Made by a program: the position numbers and the translations under genes. A stretch of DNA of 64,000 bases from Actinokineospora globicatena. GTDB taxonomy: Bacteria; Actinomycetota; Actinomycetes; Mycobacteriales; Pseudonocardiaceae. Below, piece by piece: positions 45,251 through 54,707 of this stretch. Every line of letters begins with the position of its first letter. Position 1 is the first letter of the stretch. The notes under the pieces are model-generated. The model searched no databases. It was not told where the DNA came from and worked only from the letters and a program-made list of their open reading frames with translations. The stretch lies in NCBI RefSeq assembly GCF_024171945.1, contig NZ_JAMTCR010000005.1, positions 310,001 through 374,000 on the forward strand, read 5' to 3'.

Positions 45251-46702
45251 GTGTCCCGTTTCGTCGACCGGGTCGTCATCCACGTCGCCGCTGGCAGTGG
45301 CGGCAACGGCTGCGCCTCGGTGCACCGCGAGAAGTTCAAGCCGCTCGGCGGCCCTGACGGCGGTGACGGCGGCAACGGTGGCGACGTCGTGCTGGTCGTC
45401 GACAACAACGTGCACACCCTGCTCGACTTCCACTTCCGCCCGCACGCGGACGCGGACAGCGGCAAGCAGGGCCAAGGCGCCAACCGCGACGGCGCCACCG
45501 GGGAGAACCTGGAGCTCAAGGTCCCCGACGGCACCGTGGTGCTCGACGAGTCCGGCGAGATCGTGGTCGACCTGGTCGGCCACGGGACCCGGTTCATCGC
45601 CGCCCGGGGCGGCCGGGGCGGGCTGGGCAACGCCGCGCTGGCGTCCAAGGCCCGCCGCGCCCCCGGGTTCGCCCTGCTGGGCGAGCCGGGCGAGACCCGC
45701 GACCTGGTCCTGGAGCTGCGCTCGGTGGCCGACGCGGGGCTGCTCGGCTTCCCGTCGGCAGGCAAGTCGTCGCTGATCGCGGTGGTGTCCTCGGCCAAGC
45801 CCAAGATTGCCGACTACCCGTTCACCACGCTCGTGCCGAACCTGGGCGTGGTCACCGCGGGCGACTCGATCTACACCATCGCCGACGTACCCGGCCTGAT
45901 CCCGGGCGCCAGCCAGGGCAAGGGCCTCGGCCTGGACTTCCTGCGCCACATCGAGCGCTGCTCGGTGCTGGTGCACGTGGTCGACTGCGCGACCTACGAG
46001 CCCGGCCGCGACCCGCTCTCGGACATCGACGCGCTCGAGGCCGAACTGGCCCGCTACACCCCGGCACTGGGCGGAAACCTCGCCGACCGGCCCCGGCTGG
46101 TGGTGCTCAACAAGCTCGACGTGCCCGAGGCGCGGGAGCTGGCCGAGTTGGTGCGCCCGGAGATCGAGGCGCGCGGGTTGCCGGTGTTCGAGATCTCCAC
46201 CGTGACCAGGGCGGGCCTGCGGGAGCTGACCTTCGCGCTCGCCAAGGTCATCGAGGAGGACCGGGCGAGCAGGCCCGCGCCCGAGGCCACCCGGATCGTG
46301 CTGCGGCCTACCGCCGTCGACGACGCGGGCTTCACCGTCGAGCACGACCCCGACGACGACACCGGGTTCATCGTCCGCGGCGAGCGCCCGGACCGCTGGA
46401 TCCGGCAGACCGACTTCAACAACACCGAGGCCGTGGGCTACCTGGCCGACCGGCTGGCCCGTCTCGGTGTCGAGGAGGCGCTGGCCAAGGCCGGTGCGGT
46501 CCCCGGCTGCCCGGTGACCATCGGCGGCGTCAGCTTCGACTGGGAGCCCTCCACCCCGGCGGGCGTGGCGATGATGATGCACAACCGCGGTGCCGACCCG
46601 CGCCTGGACCGCCCGAGCCGCGTGGGTGCCCCCGAGCGCAAGGCCCAGAAGGTCCTGCGCCGCACCCCGTTCGAGGAACTGCTCGACGAGGACGAGGAGT
46701 GA
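45251..46702 (+). CDS. obgE: GTPase Obg/CgtA
   Basis: 483 residues. Glycine-rich Obg fold ([45 protein letters not shown]), then the G domain: G1 GFPSAGKSS, switch region [14 protein letters not shown]3 [10 protein letters not shown] and G4 NKLD. A C-terminal OCT domain ([34 protein letters not shown]) completes it. It acts in 50S assembly and stress response. The GTG at 45251 has AGAGGAAG upstream and [12 protein letters not shown] is the normal N-terminus. Overlaps proB by 4 nt. Confidence 0.97.
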   Translation: MSRFVDRVVIHVAAGSGGNGCASVHREKFKPLGGPDGGDGGNGGDVVLVVDNNVHTLLDFHFRPHADADSGKQGQGANRDGATGENLELKVPDGTVVLDESGEIVVDLVGHGTRFIAARGGRGGLGNAALASKARRAPGFALLGEPGETRDLVLELRSVADAGLLGFPSAGKSSLIAVVSSAKPKIADYPFTTLVPNLGVVTAGDSIYTIADVPGLIPGASQGKGLGLDFLRHIERCSVLVHVVDCATYEPGRDPLSDIDALEAELARYTPALGGNLADRPRLVVLNKLDVPEARELAELVRPEIEARGLPVFEISTVTRAGLRELTFALAKVIEEDRASRPAPEATRIVLRPTAVDDAGFTVEHDPDDDTGFIVRGERPDRWIRQTDFNNTEAVGYLADRLARLGVEEALAKAGAVPGCPVTIGGVSFDWEPSTPAGVAMMMHNRGADPRLDRPSRVGAPERKAQKVLRRTPFEELLDEDEE

Positions 46703-47814
46703 GCACCCGCGCCGCGGTCGCCGGAGCCCGGCTGGTCGTGGTGAAGGTCGGCTCGTCCTCGCTGACCACGGCGGAGGGCGGGCTCGACCCGGCGCGGTTG
46801 GACGCCCTGGTCGACGCGGTCGCCGCGCGCAGGGCAGCGGGCAGCCAGGTGGTGCTGGTGTCGTCCGGCGCGATCGCGGCCGGGTTGGCGCCACTGGGCC
46901 TGGCTCGCCGTCCGCGTGACCTCGCAACCCAGCAGGCCGCCGCGAGCGTGGGCCAGATCGCCCTCGGGCACGCGTACGTGGCGTCGTTCGGGCGGTACTC
47001 GCTGCGCGTCGGCCAGGTCCTGCTGACGGCGGACGACATCGTCCGCCGCTCGCACTACCGCAACGCGCAACGCACCTTGACCCGCCTGCTCGCCTTGGGC
47101 GCGGTCCCCGTGGTCAACGAGAACGACACGGTCGCCACCGAGGAGATCCGCTTCGGCGACAACGACCGCCTGGCTGCGTTGGTGGCCCACCTCATCGGCG
47201 CGGACGCCCTCGTCCTCCTGTCCGATGTGGACGCCCTCTACGACGGCGACCCCCGCCTCGGAGCGGCCCGGCGCATCGCCGAGGTCGCTGGCGAGTCCGA
47301 TGTGGAGGGAGTGCGCGCCGGAACCGTTGGCGCCTCAGGCTTGGGGACCGGTGGAATGGCCTCCAAGCTGGCCGCCGCCCGACTCGCCGCCGCCGCAGGA
47401 GTACCCGTCCTACTGGCCGCCGCGTCCGACGCGCCGAACGCCCTGGGGCAGGCCGACGTCGGCACGGCCTTCGCCGCCACCGGCCGCCGCCTCACCTCCC
47501 GCCGCTTCTGGCTCGCCTACGCGGCTGACGCCACCGGCACCCTCACCCTCGACGACGGCGCTGTGGCCGCCGTCGTCGACCGCCGCCGCTCCCTCCTCGC
47601 CCCCGGCATCACCACCGTCAAGGGCGACTTCCAGGCAGGCGACGTCGTCGAACTGGCCACCCTCACCGGCAAGGTCATCGCCCGCGGCATCACCAACTTC
47701 GACGCCACCGAACTCCCCGCCCTCATCGGCCACCCCACCCAACCCCACCCCCCCGACCGCCGCCGCGAAGTAATCCACGCCGACGACCTGGTCCCCCTCA
47801 CCCACACCACCTAG
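46699..47814 (+). CDS. proB: Glutamate 5-kinase
   Basis: 371 residues. The amino-acid kinase domain has [48 protein letters not shown] and [19 protein letters not shown]. The C-terminal PUA domain ([28 protein letters not shown]) is present. First step of proline synthesis. The GTG overlaps the obgE stop. No proA follows within the window. Toward the 3' end the third positions become almost entirely C, with long CCCC runs. Confidence 0.96.
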   Translation: MSTRAAVAGARLVVVKVGSSSLTTAEGGLDPARLDALVDAVAARRAAGSQVVLVSSGAIAAGLAPLGLARRPRDLATQQAAASVGQIALGHAYVASFGRYSLRVGQVLLTADDIVRRSHYRNAQRTLTRLLALGAVPVVNENDTVATEEIRFGDNDRLAALVAHLIGADALVLLSDVDALYDGDPRLGAARRIAEVAGESDVEGVRAGTVGASGLGTGGMASKLAAARLAAAAGVPVLLAAASDAPNALGQADVGTAFAATGRRLTSRRFWLAYAADATGTLTLDDGAVAAVVDRRRSLLAPGITTVKGDFQAGDVVELATLTGKVIARGITNFDATELPALIGHPTQPHPPDRRREVIHADDLVPLTHTT

Positions 47815-47865
47815 CCCCCGCGGGCCCATGCCGCCCACGGCTCGGCCTTAGGTGTGGCTTCGGCT

Positions 47866-47933
47866 CACCGCCGCACGACCTTGCCTGCGGCGAGGGATCC
47901 CGCCTACCCAGGGCTTGGCCCACCGCCGCACGA
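47866..47933. repeat. Two copies of a 13-bp direct repeat in the proB-recQ gap
   Basis: CACCGCCGCACGA occurs at 47866-47878 and 47921-47933, each preceded by a similar GGCTTxGGC element. The 408-bp gap holds no supported gene; the open frames there are shadows extending from recQ. It may be decayed sequence. Confidence 0.4.
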
Positions 47934-48222
47934 GCTAGCTCACCCGTGTGGCGCTCCCTGACTGGGCGTCGCTTGGCCTTGGGGCGAGGCCTTGGCTTGA
48001 GCGGTGTCTGCCTGTCAGCGTGGCCTCGGCCCCAGCTTCGGTGTCGCTCCCGCAAGCGCGGCCGGGCGTCGCGGGTGTTCGACCTGAGTGCGGCTTTGGT
48101 GTGAGCACGGGAGTGCAGGATCGGTCCTCTATGGACCAGGTTGGCGATTCAGTTGTCACGACTCCTGTCGAGTGGGGTCTCCTTTCTGCGATCGTTGCGG
48201 TGGTTGTGTGCTGCGCGGGGCC

Positions 48223-50319
48223 TCAGCTGGTGGTGGCCAAGGCGAACGGGAGGACCGCGGTGGCTCCTGCGTCGCGCAGCAGGGTGGTGCCGACTGTCAT
48301 GGTCCAGCCGGTGTCGATGCGGTCGTCGACCAGCAGGAGTGGGCCGGGGGTCGCGCGGACGCGCTCACCCAGGTCCTCGTCCACTGACATCGAGTTCCAC
48401 AGCCAGGCCAACCGTTGTGCGCTGTTGGCCCGTGGAGCCGACGCGCCGACGGTGACCGTGCCCAGCAGTGGGAGGCGGCCGATCGACGCGATCGCGCTCC
48501 CGAAGCTGGACACCAGTCGGGGGTGGCGGGTGGAGCCGACGGTGACCACTCCGGCTGGTCGCTCGCTCCACCCCCACGCGGCCAACACCTTCACGCAGGC
48601 GTCGACCAGGTCTGGGGGTACCTCGGTGTCCTCTGTGGACGCGAACAGGTCCCGCAGCCGGTTGCCCCACCCGATGTCGGTCAACCGCCCCAACGCCCGG
48701 CCCGGCTCGGCTAGGCGGCCCGCCGGTATCTTCCCCGTGAGCGCGACGCCGAGCGTTGCCATTGCTGTCGGCCAGGCCTTCTTTGGCGTGACCTCGACCC
48801 CGGGCCGACGTAATTTCTCTTGGGCGATGGCCATCTCCTCCGCGGACACCGTGGCTTCCCGCAGTTGGCCGGAGCAGTTGTCGCACCGACCGCAGGGCGC
48901 GGCGTGCGGGTCGTCGAGTTGGCGGAGCAGGAACTCCATCCGACAGCCGGTGGTCTCCTGGTAGGCCAGGATCGCGTCCTGCTCGGCCTGCCGCGCGCTG
49001 GCGATCCGCCCGTACCGCTCGGCGTCGTACTCCCACGCCTGGCCCGTGTGCTCCCACCCGCCGCGCACGCGCCGTACCGCGCCGTCGACGTCGAGCACCT
49101 TCAGGACCATCTCCAAGCGCCCTCGGGACAGGTCGACCCGGGGTTCCAGCGCCATAGTCGACAGCGGCCTGCCCGCCTCGGCCAACGCGGCGAGCACCTG
49201 GCGCACGAAGTGCTCGGGTGGGAACGCGAGCGAGGCGAAGTACGACCAGATGTCCTTGTCCTCGGTGCCCGGCAACAGCACCACATCCGCTCGCAGCACA
49301 CCACGACCGGCACGCCCGATCTGCTGGTAGTACGCGATGGGGGATTGCGGCGCGCCCACGTGCACCACGAAACCCAGGTCCGGTTTGTCGAACCCCATTC
49401 CCAGCGCCGAGGTCGCGACCAACGCCTTGACCCGGTTCGCCAGCAGGTCGTCCTCGGCGCGCAACCGGTCCGTGGTGTCGGTCCGACCGGTGTAGGACTG
49501 CACCTCATACCCGCGTTCCCGCAAGAACGACGCCAACTCCTCGGCGGCCGCGACCGTCAGCGTGTAGATGATCCCGGATCCGGTGAGCTTGCCCAGGTTC
49601 TCCGCGAGCCACGCCCACCTCGCTTGCGGCGTCGGCAGCCGCAACACGCCCAACCGCAGGCTTTCCCGGTCCAAGGCGCCGCGCAGGACCAACGCGTCCT
49701 CCGCGCCAAGTCCCAGTTGGTGCGCCACGTCCCGAACCACCCGGTCGTTGGCCGTCGCAGTGGTGGCGAGGACCGGCACTCCCGGACGCAGTTCACCCAG
49801 CAGTGTCCGCAAGCGACGGTAGTCAGGCCGGAAGTCGTGGCCCCAGTCGGAGATGCAGTGCGCCTCGTCGACGACCAGCATCCCGGCGGACGCCGTCAAC
49901 CGGGGGAGCACCGAGTCGCGGAAGTCCGGGTTGTTCAGCCGCTCCGGGCTCACCAGCAGCACGTCGACCTCGCCAGTGGCGACGGCCTCGTGCACCCGGT
50001 CCCAGTCCTCGGCGTTCGCCGAGTTGATCGTCGCCGCCCGGACACCGGCCCGCGCCGCCGCCTCCACCTGGTTGCGCATGAGGGCGAGGAGTGGTGACAC
50101 GATCACCGTCGGCCCCTCGCCCAGCTCGCGCAGCAACGCGGTGGCCACGAAGTACACAGCGGACTTGCCCCAGCCGGTGCGCTGCACCACTAATGCCCGA
50201 CGGCGCCTCGCGACCAGGGCCTCGATGGCCGTCCACTGATCGTCGCGCAGCGTCGCCCCGGGGCCAGCCAGGGCGCGCAGTCGTTCTTCCGCCGAGTTTC
50301 GCAATGCGATGTCGTCCAC
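48223..50319 (-). CDS. RecQ-family DNA helicase with C-terminal phosphoribosyltransferase-like domain
   Basis: 698 residues. Superfamily 2 helicase: Walker A variant QRTGWGKSAVYF, DEAH box VVDEAHCISDWGHDFRPDY, ATTATAN, motif V/VI region ALGMGFDKPDLGFVVHVGAPQS and YYQQIGRAGRG. The RecQ zinc-binding cysteines are GCRMEF and PCGRCDNC. The last 200 residues are unlike the usual RQC/HRDC domains and end with GPLLLVDDRIDTGWTM, a type-I phosphoribosyltransferase PRPP-binding motif. The ATG at 50319 is used. It is monocistronic and convergent with proB. Confidence 0.92.
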   Translation of the reverse strand: MDDIALRNSAEERLRALAGPGATLRDDQWTAIEALVARRRRALVVQRTGWGKSAVYFVATALLRELGEGPTVIVSPLLALMRNQVEAAARAGVRAATINSANAEDWDRVHEAVATGEVDVLLVSPERLNNPDFRDSVLPRLTASAGMLVVDEAHCISDWGHDFRPDYRRLRTLLGELRPGVPVLATTATANDRVVRDVAHQLGLGAEDALVLRGALDRESLRLGVLRLPTPQARWAWLAENLGKLTGSGIIYTLTVAAAEELASFLRERGYEVQSYTGRTDTTDRLRAEDDLLANRVKALVATSALGMGFDKPDLGFVVHVGAPQSPIAYYQQIGRAGRGVLRADVVLLPGTEDKDIWSYFASLAFPPEHFVRQVLAALAEAGRPLSTMALEPRVDLSRGRLEMVLKVLDVDGAVRRVRGGWEHTGQAWEYDAERYGRIASARQAEQDAILAYQETTGCRMEFLLRQLDDPHAAPCGRCDNCSGQLREATVSAEEMAIAQEKLRRPGVEVTPKKAWPTAMATLGVALTGKIPAGRLAEPGRALGRLTDIGWGNRLRDLFASTEDTEVPPDLVDACVKVLAAWGWSERPAGVVTVGSTRHPRLVSSFGSAIASIGRLPLLGTVTVGASAPRANSAQRLAWLWNSMSVDEDLGERVRATPGPLLLVDDRIDTGWTMTVGTTLLRDAGATAVLPFALATTS

Positions 50320-50371
50320 GTCACATGGATACCGCGTCGGGGCGAGTGGCGTCGAGCGGGTGTCGGTGCCC

Positions 50372-50399
50372 TGTGGACAACTCGGGACGTTGTGGATGG
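50372..50399 (-). promoter_or_regulatory. Paired DnaA-box motif upstream of recQ
   Basis: TGTGGACAA (50372-50380) and TGTGGATGG (50391-50399) read on the minus strand as TTGTCCACA and CCATCCACA, in tandem at 19 bp. They lie about 55 bp upstream of the recQ start. Confidence 0.5.
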
Positions 50400-50509
50400 A
50401 CCCGCCGCGCGCGGACGCGCACCATCCGCGCGGGGCGGGTCCCCGATCATGGTGACCGGGATCCCCGGCGGGCGAAGCGGCAGCTTTCCGCCGGAGCTGT
50501 GGGGATCGC

Positions 50510-51196
50510 TCAGATCCGGACCATGACCTGGTCGAGATCCTTGCGGATCAGGCGCGGGACCGTGGCGTCCTCGGCCGCGTAACCGACCGGGATCACCGCG
50601 AACGCCTTCTCGTTCTTAGGCCTACCGAGCACCTCGGAGAGGAACTTCATCGGGCTGGGCGTGTGCGTTAACGCTGCCAGGCCCGACAGGTGCAACGCGG
50701 TCAGCAGCATGCCGACGGCGATGCCCACCGACTCGTCCACGTAGTAGTGCTTGTGCTGCTCGCCTTCCTCGTCCAGGAAGTACCGCTGCTCGAAGACGAC
50801 GATGAGGAAGGGCGCGTCGGTCAGGTGGGGCTTGTTCTGGTCGGTCCCCAGTGGACGCAACGCGGAGAGCCACTCCTCGCCGAGCCTGCCCGCGTAGGAG
50901 ATCTGCTCCTCGGTCTCCGCCGCCTCGCGGATCCGCGCGCGCACCTCGGGGTCGGTGACCAGGACGAACGTCCACGGCTGCTGGTGGGCGCCGGAGGGGG
51001 CGGTGGCCGCCACCGCTATCGCGTCCACGACGACCTGCTCGGGCACCGGTTCCGTGGAGAACGCGCGCACGGTTCTGCGCTGGTCCATCTTCGCGCGCAG
51101 ATCAGCAGCCGCCTGCAGCGACTCCGCGGCCGAGACCTTGGCAGGTCGGTACGGCACGGGGTCGTACGGCTGATCGTGGATCGGTATCCAAGCCAT
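50510..51196 (-). CDS. Nitroreductase-family flavoprotein
   Basis: 228 residues. FMN-binding features: RRTVRAFSTEPVP near the N-terminus, ATAPSGAHQQPWTFVLVTD, the ESVGIAVGMLLTALHLSGLAALTHTPSPM block and AFAVIPVGYAAEDATVP. It resembles the subset that includes iodotyrosine-deiodinase-like and BluB-like enzymes; the substrate is unknown. The ATG at 51196 has GGGAG upstream; an earlier start at 51235 lacks support. Divergent from nadD. Confidence 0.9.
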   Translation of the reverse strand: MAWIPIHDQPYDPVPYRPAKVSAAESLQAAADLRAKMDQRRTVRAFSTEPVPEQVVVDAIAVAATAPSGAHQQPWTFVLVTDPEVRARIREAAETEEQISYAGRLGEEWLSALRPLGTDQNKPHLTDAPFLIVVFEQRYFLDEEGEQHKHYYVDESVGIAVGMLLTALHLSGLAALTHTPSPMKFLSEVLGRPKNEKAFAVIPVGYAAEDATVPRLIRKDLDQVMVRI

Positions 51197-51363
51197 GTCC
51201 GGCAGTCTCCCGGTCCGATCGCCACTCACGGTCATACCGATCCGGTCATAGGGCCGATGTCATGGCCCGAACGGTGGTGTCCGGAAGTCGGCCGCCACCC
51301 GGGGTGCGCATGATGTTGCTCATACGTGTCGCCGCATGTCAGGACGTGGGTCGGACCCGGCCG

Positions 51364-51369
51364 TAGGCT
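51364..51369 (+). promoter_or_regulatory. Minus-10 hexamer (TAGGCT), leaderless nadD start
   Basis: TAGGCT ends 6 nt before the ATG at 51376, with no ribosome-binding site. Confidence 0.5.
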
Positions 51370-51375
51370 CCGGTC

Positions 51376-51966
51376 ATGGCGCGCCGGATTGGCATCATGG
51401 GCGGCACCTTCGACCCCGTGCACCACGGTCACCTGGTGGCGGCGAGTGAGGTGCAGGCCCGGTTCGACCTGGACGAGGTCGTGTTCGTCCCGACCGGGGT
51501 GCCGTGGCAGAAGGAGGACCGCCAGGTCAGCGCCGCCGAGGACCGCTACCTCATGACGGTGGTGGCCACGGCGTCCAACCCCAGGTTCTCGGTGAGCCGC
51601 GTGGACATCGATCGCACCGGCGTGACCTACACCGTCGACACGCTTCGTGACCTCAGCGCGCAGTACCCCGACGCGGACCTCTTCTTCATCACCGGTGCCG
51701 ACGCGCTGGAACAGATCCTCGGCTGGCACCGCGCTGAGGAGCTGTTCACCCTCGCGCACTTCGTTGGCGTTACCCGTCCCGGTTATAGCCTCGCCGACGC
51801 GCACCTACCGTCCGGGACCGTGAGCCTGGTGGAGGTCCCCGCCCTGGCCATCTCCTCCACGGACTGCCGCACGCGGGTCGAATCGGGTCTCCCGGTCTGG
51901 TACCTGGTCCCCGACGGGGTGGTCCAGTACATCTCCAAGCGCGGCCTCTACGCCGCTGGGGACTGA
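51376..51966 (+). CDS. nadD: Nicotinate-nucleotide adenylyltransferase
   Basis: 196 residues. Nucleotidyltransferase motif [46 protein letters not shown] and the ISSTDCRTR signature. It makes nicotinate adenine dinucleotide in NAD synthesis. First gene of a group matching mycobacterial Rv2421c-Rv2417c. The end of the gene uses CTA-type codons. Confidence 0.97.
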   Translation: MARRIGIMGGTFDPVHHGHLVAASEVQARFDLDEVVFVPTGVPWQKEDRQVSAAEDRYLMTVVATASNPRFSVSRVDIDRTGVTYTVDTLRDLSAQYPDADLFFITGADALEQILGWHRAEELFTLAHFVGVTRPGYSLADAHLPSGTVSLVEVPALAISSTDCRTRVESGLPVWYLVPDGVVQYISKRGLYAAGD

Positions 51967-52027
51967 CCAGCAGGTCACCCGGTACCCTCGACTGGTTGGA
52001 CCCTGGGAAACCTGAACGAGGAGTGAC

Positions 52028-52435
52028 GTGGCAGCGACGCACGAGGCACGCGAACTGGCGCTGGTCGCAGCTGGGGCAGCGGCGGACAAGAAGGCCACCG
52101 ACGTGATCGTGCTGGACGTCTCCGACCAGCTCGTCATCACCGACTGCTTCGTGATCGCCTCCGCCGCCAACGAGCGGCAGGTCGGCGCGATCGTGGAGGA
52201 GGTGGAGGAGAAGCTGCGCCAAGCGGGCTCCAAGCCGGTCCGCCGCGAAGGCGCCCGCGAGGGCCGCTGGGTGCTGCTCGACTTCGTCGACGTCGTGGTG
52301 CACATCCAGCACGCCGACGAGCGCTCGTTCTACGGCCTGGAGCGGCTGTGGAAGGACTGCCCGCGCATCGACTTCGAGGCGGGCCCCTCGGATGTGACCG
52401 AGGACGCCGCCCCGGCCCGCGAGGACGTCGAGTGA
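52028..52435 (+). CDS. rsfS: Ribosome silencing factor RsfS
   Basis: 135 residues. DUF143/RsfS core: KKATDVIVLDVSDQLVITDCFVIASAANERQVGAIVEEV, EGAREGRWVLLDFVDVVVHIQHADERSFYGLERLWKD. Binds L14 and blocks subunit joining under starvation. GTG at 52028 with GAGGAGTGAC upstream. Its stop overlaps the next start (GTGA). Confidence 0.97.
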   Translation: MAATHEARELALVAAGAAADKKATDVIVLDVSDQLVITDCFVIASAANERQVGAIVEEVEEKLRQAGSKPVRREGAREGRWVLLDFVDVVVHIQHADERSFYGLERLWKDCPRIDFEAGPSDVTEDAAPAREDVE

Positions 52436-53046
52436 CCCTGCGCAGGCTCGTGCTCTGGCGCCACGGCGAGACCGACTACAACGCCTCGGGCCGGATGCAG
52501 GGCCACATCGACTCGAACCTCACCGAGGTCGGCCGCAACCAGGCCCGCTTCGCCGTACCCGCCCTGGCCCGGTTCTCCCCGGACGTCGTCGTGGCCTCTG
52601 ACCTGCGCAGGGCCACCGACACCGCCACGGTGTTCAGTGAGGCGGTCGGCGTCCCGCTGCGGTTTGACAAGCGTTTGCGCGAGACCAACCTCGGGCACTG
52701 GCAGGGCAAGACCGGCGCCGAGATCGACGAGGAGTGGCCGGGTGGTCGCGCCGAGTGGCAGACCGACGCGACCTGGACCCCGCCCGGGGGCGAGTCCCGC
52801 GTAGAGGTCGCGGCCAGGGCTACCGAGGTGGTCGCTGGGCTCGACGAGGGGACTGACGAGACCGCGGTGCTGTGCGCGCACGGTGGCCTCATCACGGCGT
52901 TGACCGGGAGCCTCCTAGAGCTCCCCGTGGGCAACTGGTGGCAGCTCGGCAATATCTCCAACTGCCACTGGACGGTGCTAGCTCGCCGCGAGACCAGTGG
53001 GCTCGCCTGGCGTCTGATCGCGTACAACGTTGGCATCACCGGCTAG
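52432..53046 (+). CDS. gpgP: Histidine phosphatase, glucosyl-3-phosphoglycerate phosphatase-like
   Basis: 204 residues. Phosphoglycerate-mutase-like fold: catalytic RHGETDYNASGRMQGHIDSNLTEVG, SDLRRATDTA, and CAHGG with the second histidine. Sequence and position after rsfS match mycobacterial GpgP (Rv2419c), which dephosphorylates glucosyl-3-phosphoglycerate for glucosylglycerate and methylglucose lipopolysaccharide synthesis. Coupled to rsfS by a 4-nt overlap and overlapping the next gene by 17 nt. The second half uses CTA/TAG-containing codons. Confidence 0.88.
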   Translation: MTLRRLVLWRHGETDYNASGRMQGHIDSNLTEVGRNQARFAVPALARFSPDVVVASDLRRATDTATVFSEAVGVPLRFDKRLRETNLGHWQGKTGAEIDEEWPGGRAEWQTDATWTPPGGESRVEVAARATEVVAGLDEGTDETAVLCAHGGLITALTGSLLELPVGNWWQLGNISNCHWTVLARRETSGLAWRLIAYNVGITG

Positions 53047-53779
53047 TGCCACCCGGGCGACCGTGCTGGTGTTCGGCGACTCGCTGAGCTTCCACGGCCC
53101 CGACGGTCCCCACCCGGCCAACGACGAGCGTCTGTGGCCCAACCTCGCCGCCGCGGCGGTCGACGCGCAGACCGAGCTGTTCGCGGGCTTCGGCTGGACC
53201 GCGCGTGACGCGTACTGGTCACTGGTGGGTGACCCTCGCGTGTGGACGCACATGCCCGACATCGACGCGTTGGTGCTAGCGGTCGGTGGCATGGACACGC
53301 TGCCGTCGCCACTACCGACCTACCTACGCCAGGGCATCCGTTACCTACGCCCAGACTGGTTGCGGCGCTATGTGCGTAGGGCCTACCTGGCTGTGCAGCC
53401 TTGGGCGTCCCGTGCGACCGGTGGATGGCCGGTGGCGCTACCGGCAGAGCTGACCGTCCGGTACCTCAACGACATCGTGGTCGCTGTCCGCGCGCTTCGC
53501 CCGGACGTGCCCGTGGTGGTCATGTTGCCCTCGGTCCACCGAGCGCCTGCGTACGGTCACATGCACGGCGGCAGGTCACGAACGCTCGCTCTTATGCGCG
53601 ACTGGGCGGATCGGAACAACGTCGTGCCCTTCGACGTCGCCGAGGTCATCAGCGAGCACGTTCTGCGTGGTCACGGCAACCCTGACGGCATCCACTGGGG
53701 CTGGGAGGGGCACCGGATGGTCGCCACAGCGCTCGCCGGGCACCTTGCGCCGCTGTTGGCCGGGCGCCCGGACAACTAG
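53030..53779 (+). CDS. octT: SGNH hydrolase-fold, diglucosylglycerate octanoyltransferase-like
   Basis: 249 residues. SGNH/GDSL motifs: VLVFGDSLSFHG (catalytic Ser), AVGGMD, PVVVMLPSVH and the C-terminal DGIHWGWEGH (catalytic Asp/His). It occupies the position of Rv2418c, OctT, which octanoylates diglucosylglycerate in mycobacteria. A TTG at 53030 overlapping the gpgP 3' end is used; a later GTG is possible. Symbol by synteny and motif, so moderate certainty on substrate. CTA-rich patch at about 53270-53360. Confidence 0.8.
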   Translation: MASPASATRATVLVFGDSLSFHGPDGPHPANDERLWPNLAAAAVDAQTELFAGFGWTARDAYWSLVGDPRVWTHMPDIDALVLAVGGMDTLPSPLPTYLRQGIRYLRPDWLRRYVRRAYLAVQPWASRATGGWPVALPAELTVRYLNDIVVAVRALRPDVPVVVMLPSVHRAPAYGHMHGGRSRTLALMRDWADRNNVVPFDVAEVISEHVLRGHGNPDGIHWGWEGHRMVATALAGHLAPLLAGRPDN

Positions 53780-53782
53780 GCT
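53777..53782 (+). promoter_or_regulatory. Minus-10 hexamer (TAGGCT), leaderless degV start
   Basis: TAGGCT overlaps the octT stop codon and ends 8 nt before the GTG at 53791. No Shine-Dalgarno. Confidence 0.45.
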
Positions 53783-53790
53783 CCCAACAC

Positions 53791-54627
53791 GTGCCCTTCG
53801 CCGTGCTCACCGACTCCACCGCCTACCTGCCGGAGGGCTCGGCAGACCGGCAAGGGGTCCACGTCGTCCCGCTGCTGGTGCGTGTGGACGGTCGAGAGGG
53901 CCGCGACGGTCTCGACATCGGGCCCGCCCAGTTGGCGGCCGCGCTCCGGGAGCGGCGGATGGTCACCACCTCCCGGCCCAACCCCGCCGAGTTCGCCGAG
54001 AACTTCCGCGCGCTGCTCGACGCCGGTGCCGACGGGGTGCTCTCGGTGCACCTCTCCCGGGAGCTGTCGGGGACCTGGGAGTCCGCTCGGCTGGCCGCTG
54101 AGGAGTTCGGTGCGGCGGTGCGGGTCGTCGACTCCAGGACAACGGCGATGGGCTTGGGGTTCGCCGTGCTCCGTGCGGCCGAGGTAGCGGCGACGGGCGC
54201 AGGGGGAGAGGCGGTAGAGGCTGCGGCTGTTGAAGCGGCCGCCGCGACCAAGTGCTTCTTCGTCGTCGAGACCCTCGAGTACCTGCGGCGCGGCGGGCGG
54301 ATCGGCGCGGCGGCGGCGATGGTGGGGACGGCGCTGGCGGTCAAGCCGATCCTGCACGTGGCCGACGGGCAGATCGTGCCGCTGGAGAAGGTGCGCACCA
54401 CCAGTCGCGCCGTCAGCCGTCTCGTCGACTTGGCTGTGGATGCGGCGGGGGAGTCGCCAGTGGGTATCGCCGTGCACCACCTCGCTGACCCGGATCGAGC
54501 GGCGGACCTGGCCACCCGGCTCGGCGCCCGCCTCCCGGGGGCGACCTGCGTGGTGTCCGAGCTGGGCGCGGTGATCGGCGCGCACACCGGACCCGGCGTG
54601 CTGGGCGTCGTCGTCGGCCCGCGCTGA
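53791..54627 (+). CDS. DegV-family fatty-acid-binding protein
   Basis: 278 residues. DegV features: FAVLTDSTAYLPEG, the TTSRPNPAEFAENFR segment, VHLSRELSGTWESARLAAEE, VVDSRTTAMGLGF, the LEYLRRGGRIGAAAAMVGTALAVKPILHVADGQI block and GAVIGAHTGPGVLGV. Binds a fatty acid or acyl-phosphate partner; in Firmicutes DegV/FakB proteins serve a fatty-acid kinase. Matches the Rv2417c position. No fakA-like kinase adjoins it. Confidence 0.93.
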   Translation: MPFAVLTDSTAYLPEGSADRQGVHVVPLLVRVDGREGRDGLDIGPAQLAAALRERRMVTTSRPNPAEFAENFRALLDAGADGVLSVHLSRELSGTWESARLAAEEFGAAVRVVDSRTTAMGLGFAVLRAAEVAATGAGGEAVEAAAVEAAAATKCFFVVETLEYLRRGGRIGAAAAMVGTALAVKPILHVADGQIVPLEKVRTTSRAVSRLVDLAVDAAGESPVGIAVHHLADPDRAADLATRLGARLPGATCVVSELGAVIGAHTGPGVLGVVVGPR

Positions 54628-54635
54628 CCCCGGAG

Positions 54636-54663
54636 TTATCCACAACCCCACGAGCTGTCCACA
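54636..54663 (+). promoter_or_regulatory. Paired DnaA-box motif between degV and comEA
   Basis: TTATCCACA (54636-54644, perfect consensus) and CTGTCCACA (54655-54663), tandem, 19 bp apart, about 50-80 bp upstream of comEA. The spacer ACCCCACGAG resembles that of the other pairs. Confidence 0.55.
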
Positions 54664-54701
54664 GGAGACGGCGGCGCCTTTCCCCGCCCCCGTGGGGTTC
54701 C

Positions 54702-54707
54702 TACCGT
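54702..54707 (+). promoter_or_regulatory. Minus-10 hexamer (TACCGT), leaderless comEA start
   Basis: TACCGT ends 7 nt before the ATG at 54715; no ribosome site. Confidence 0.5.
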
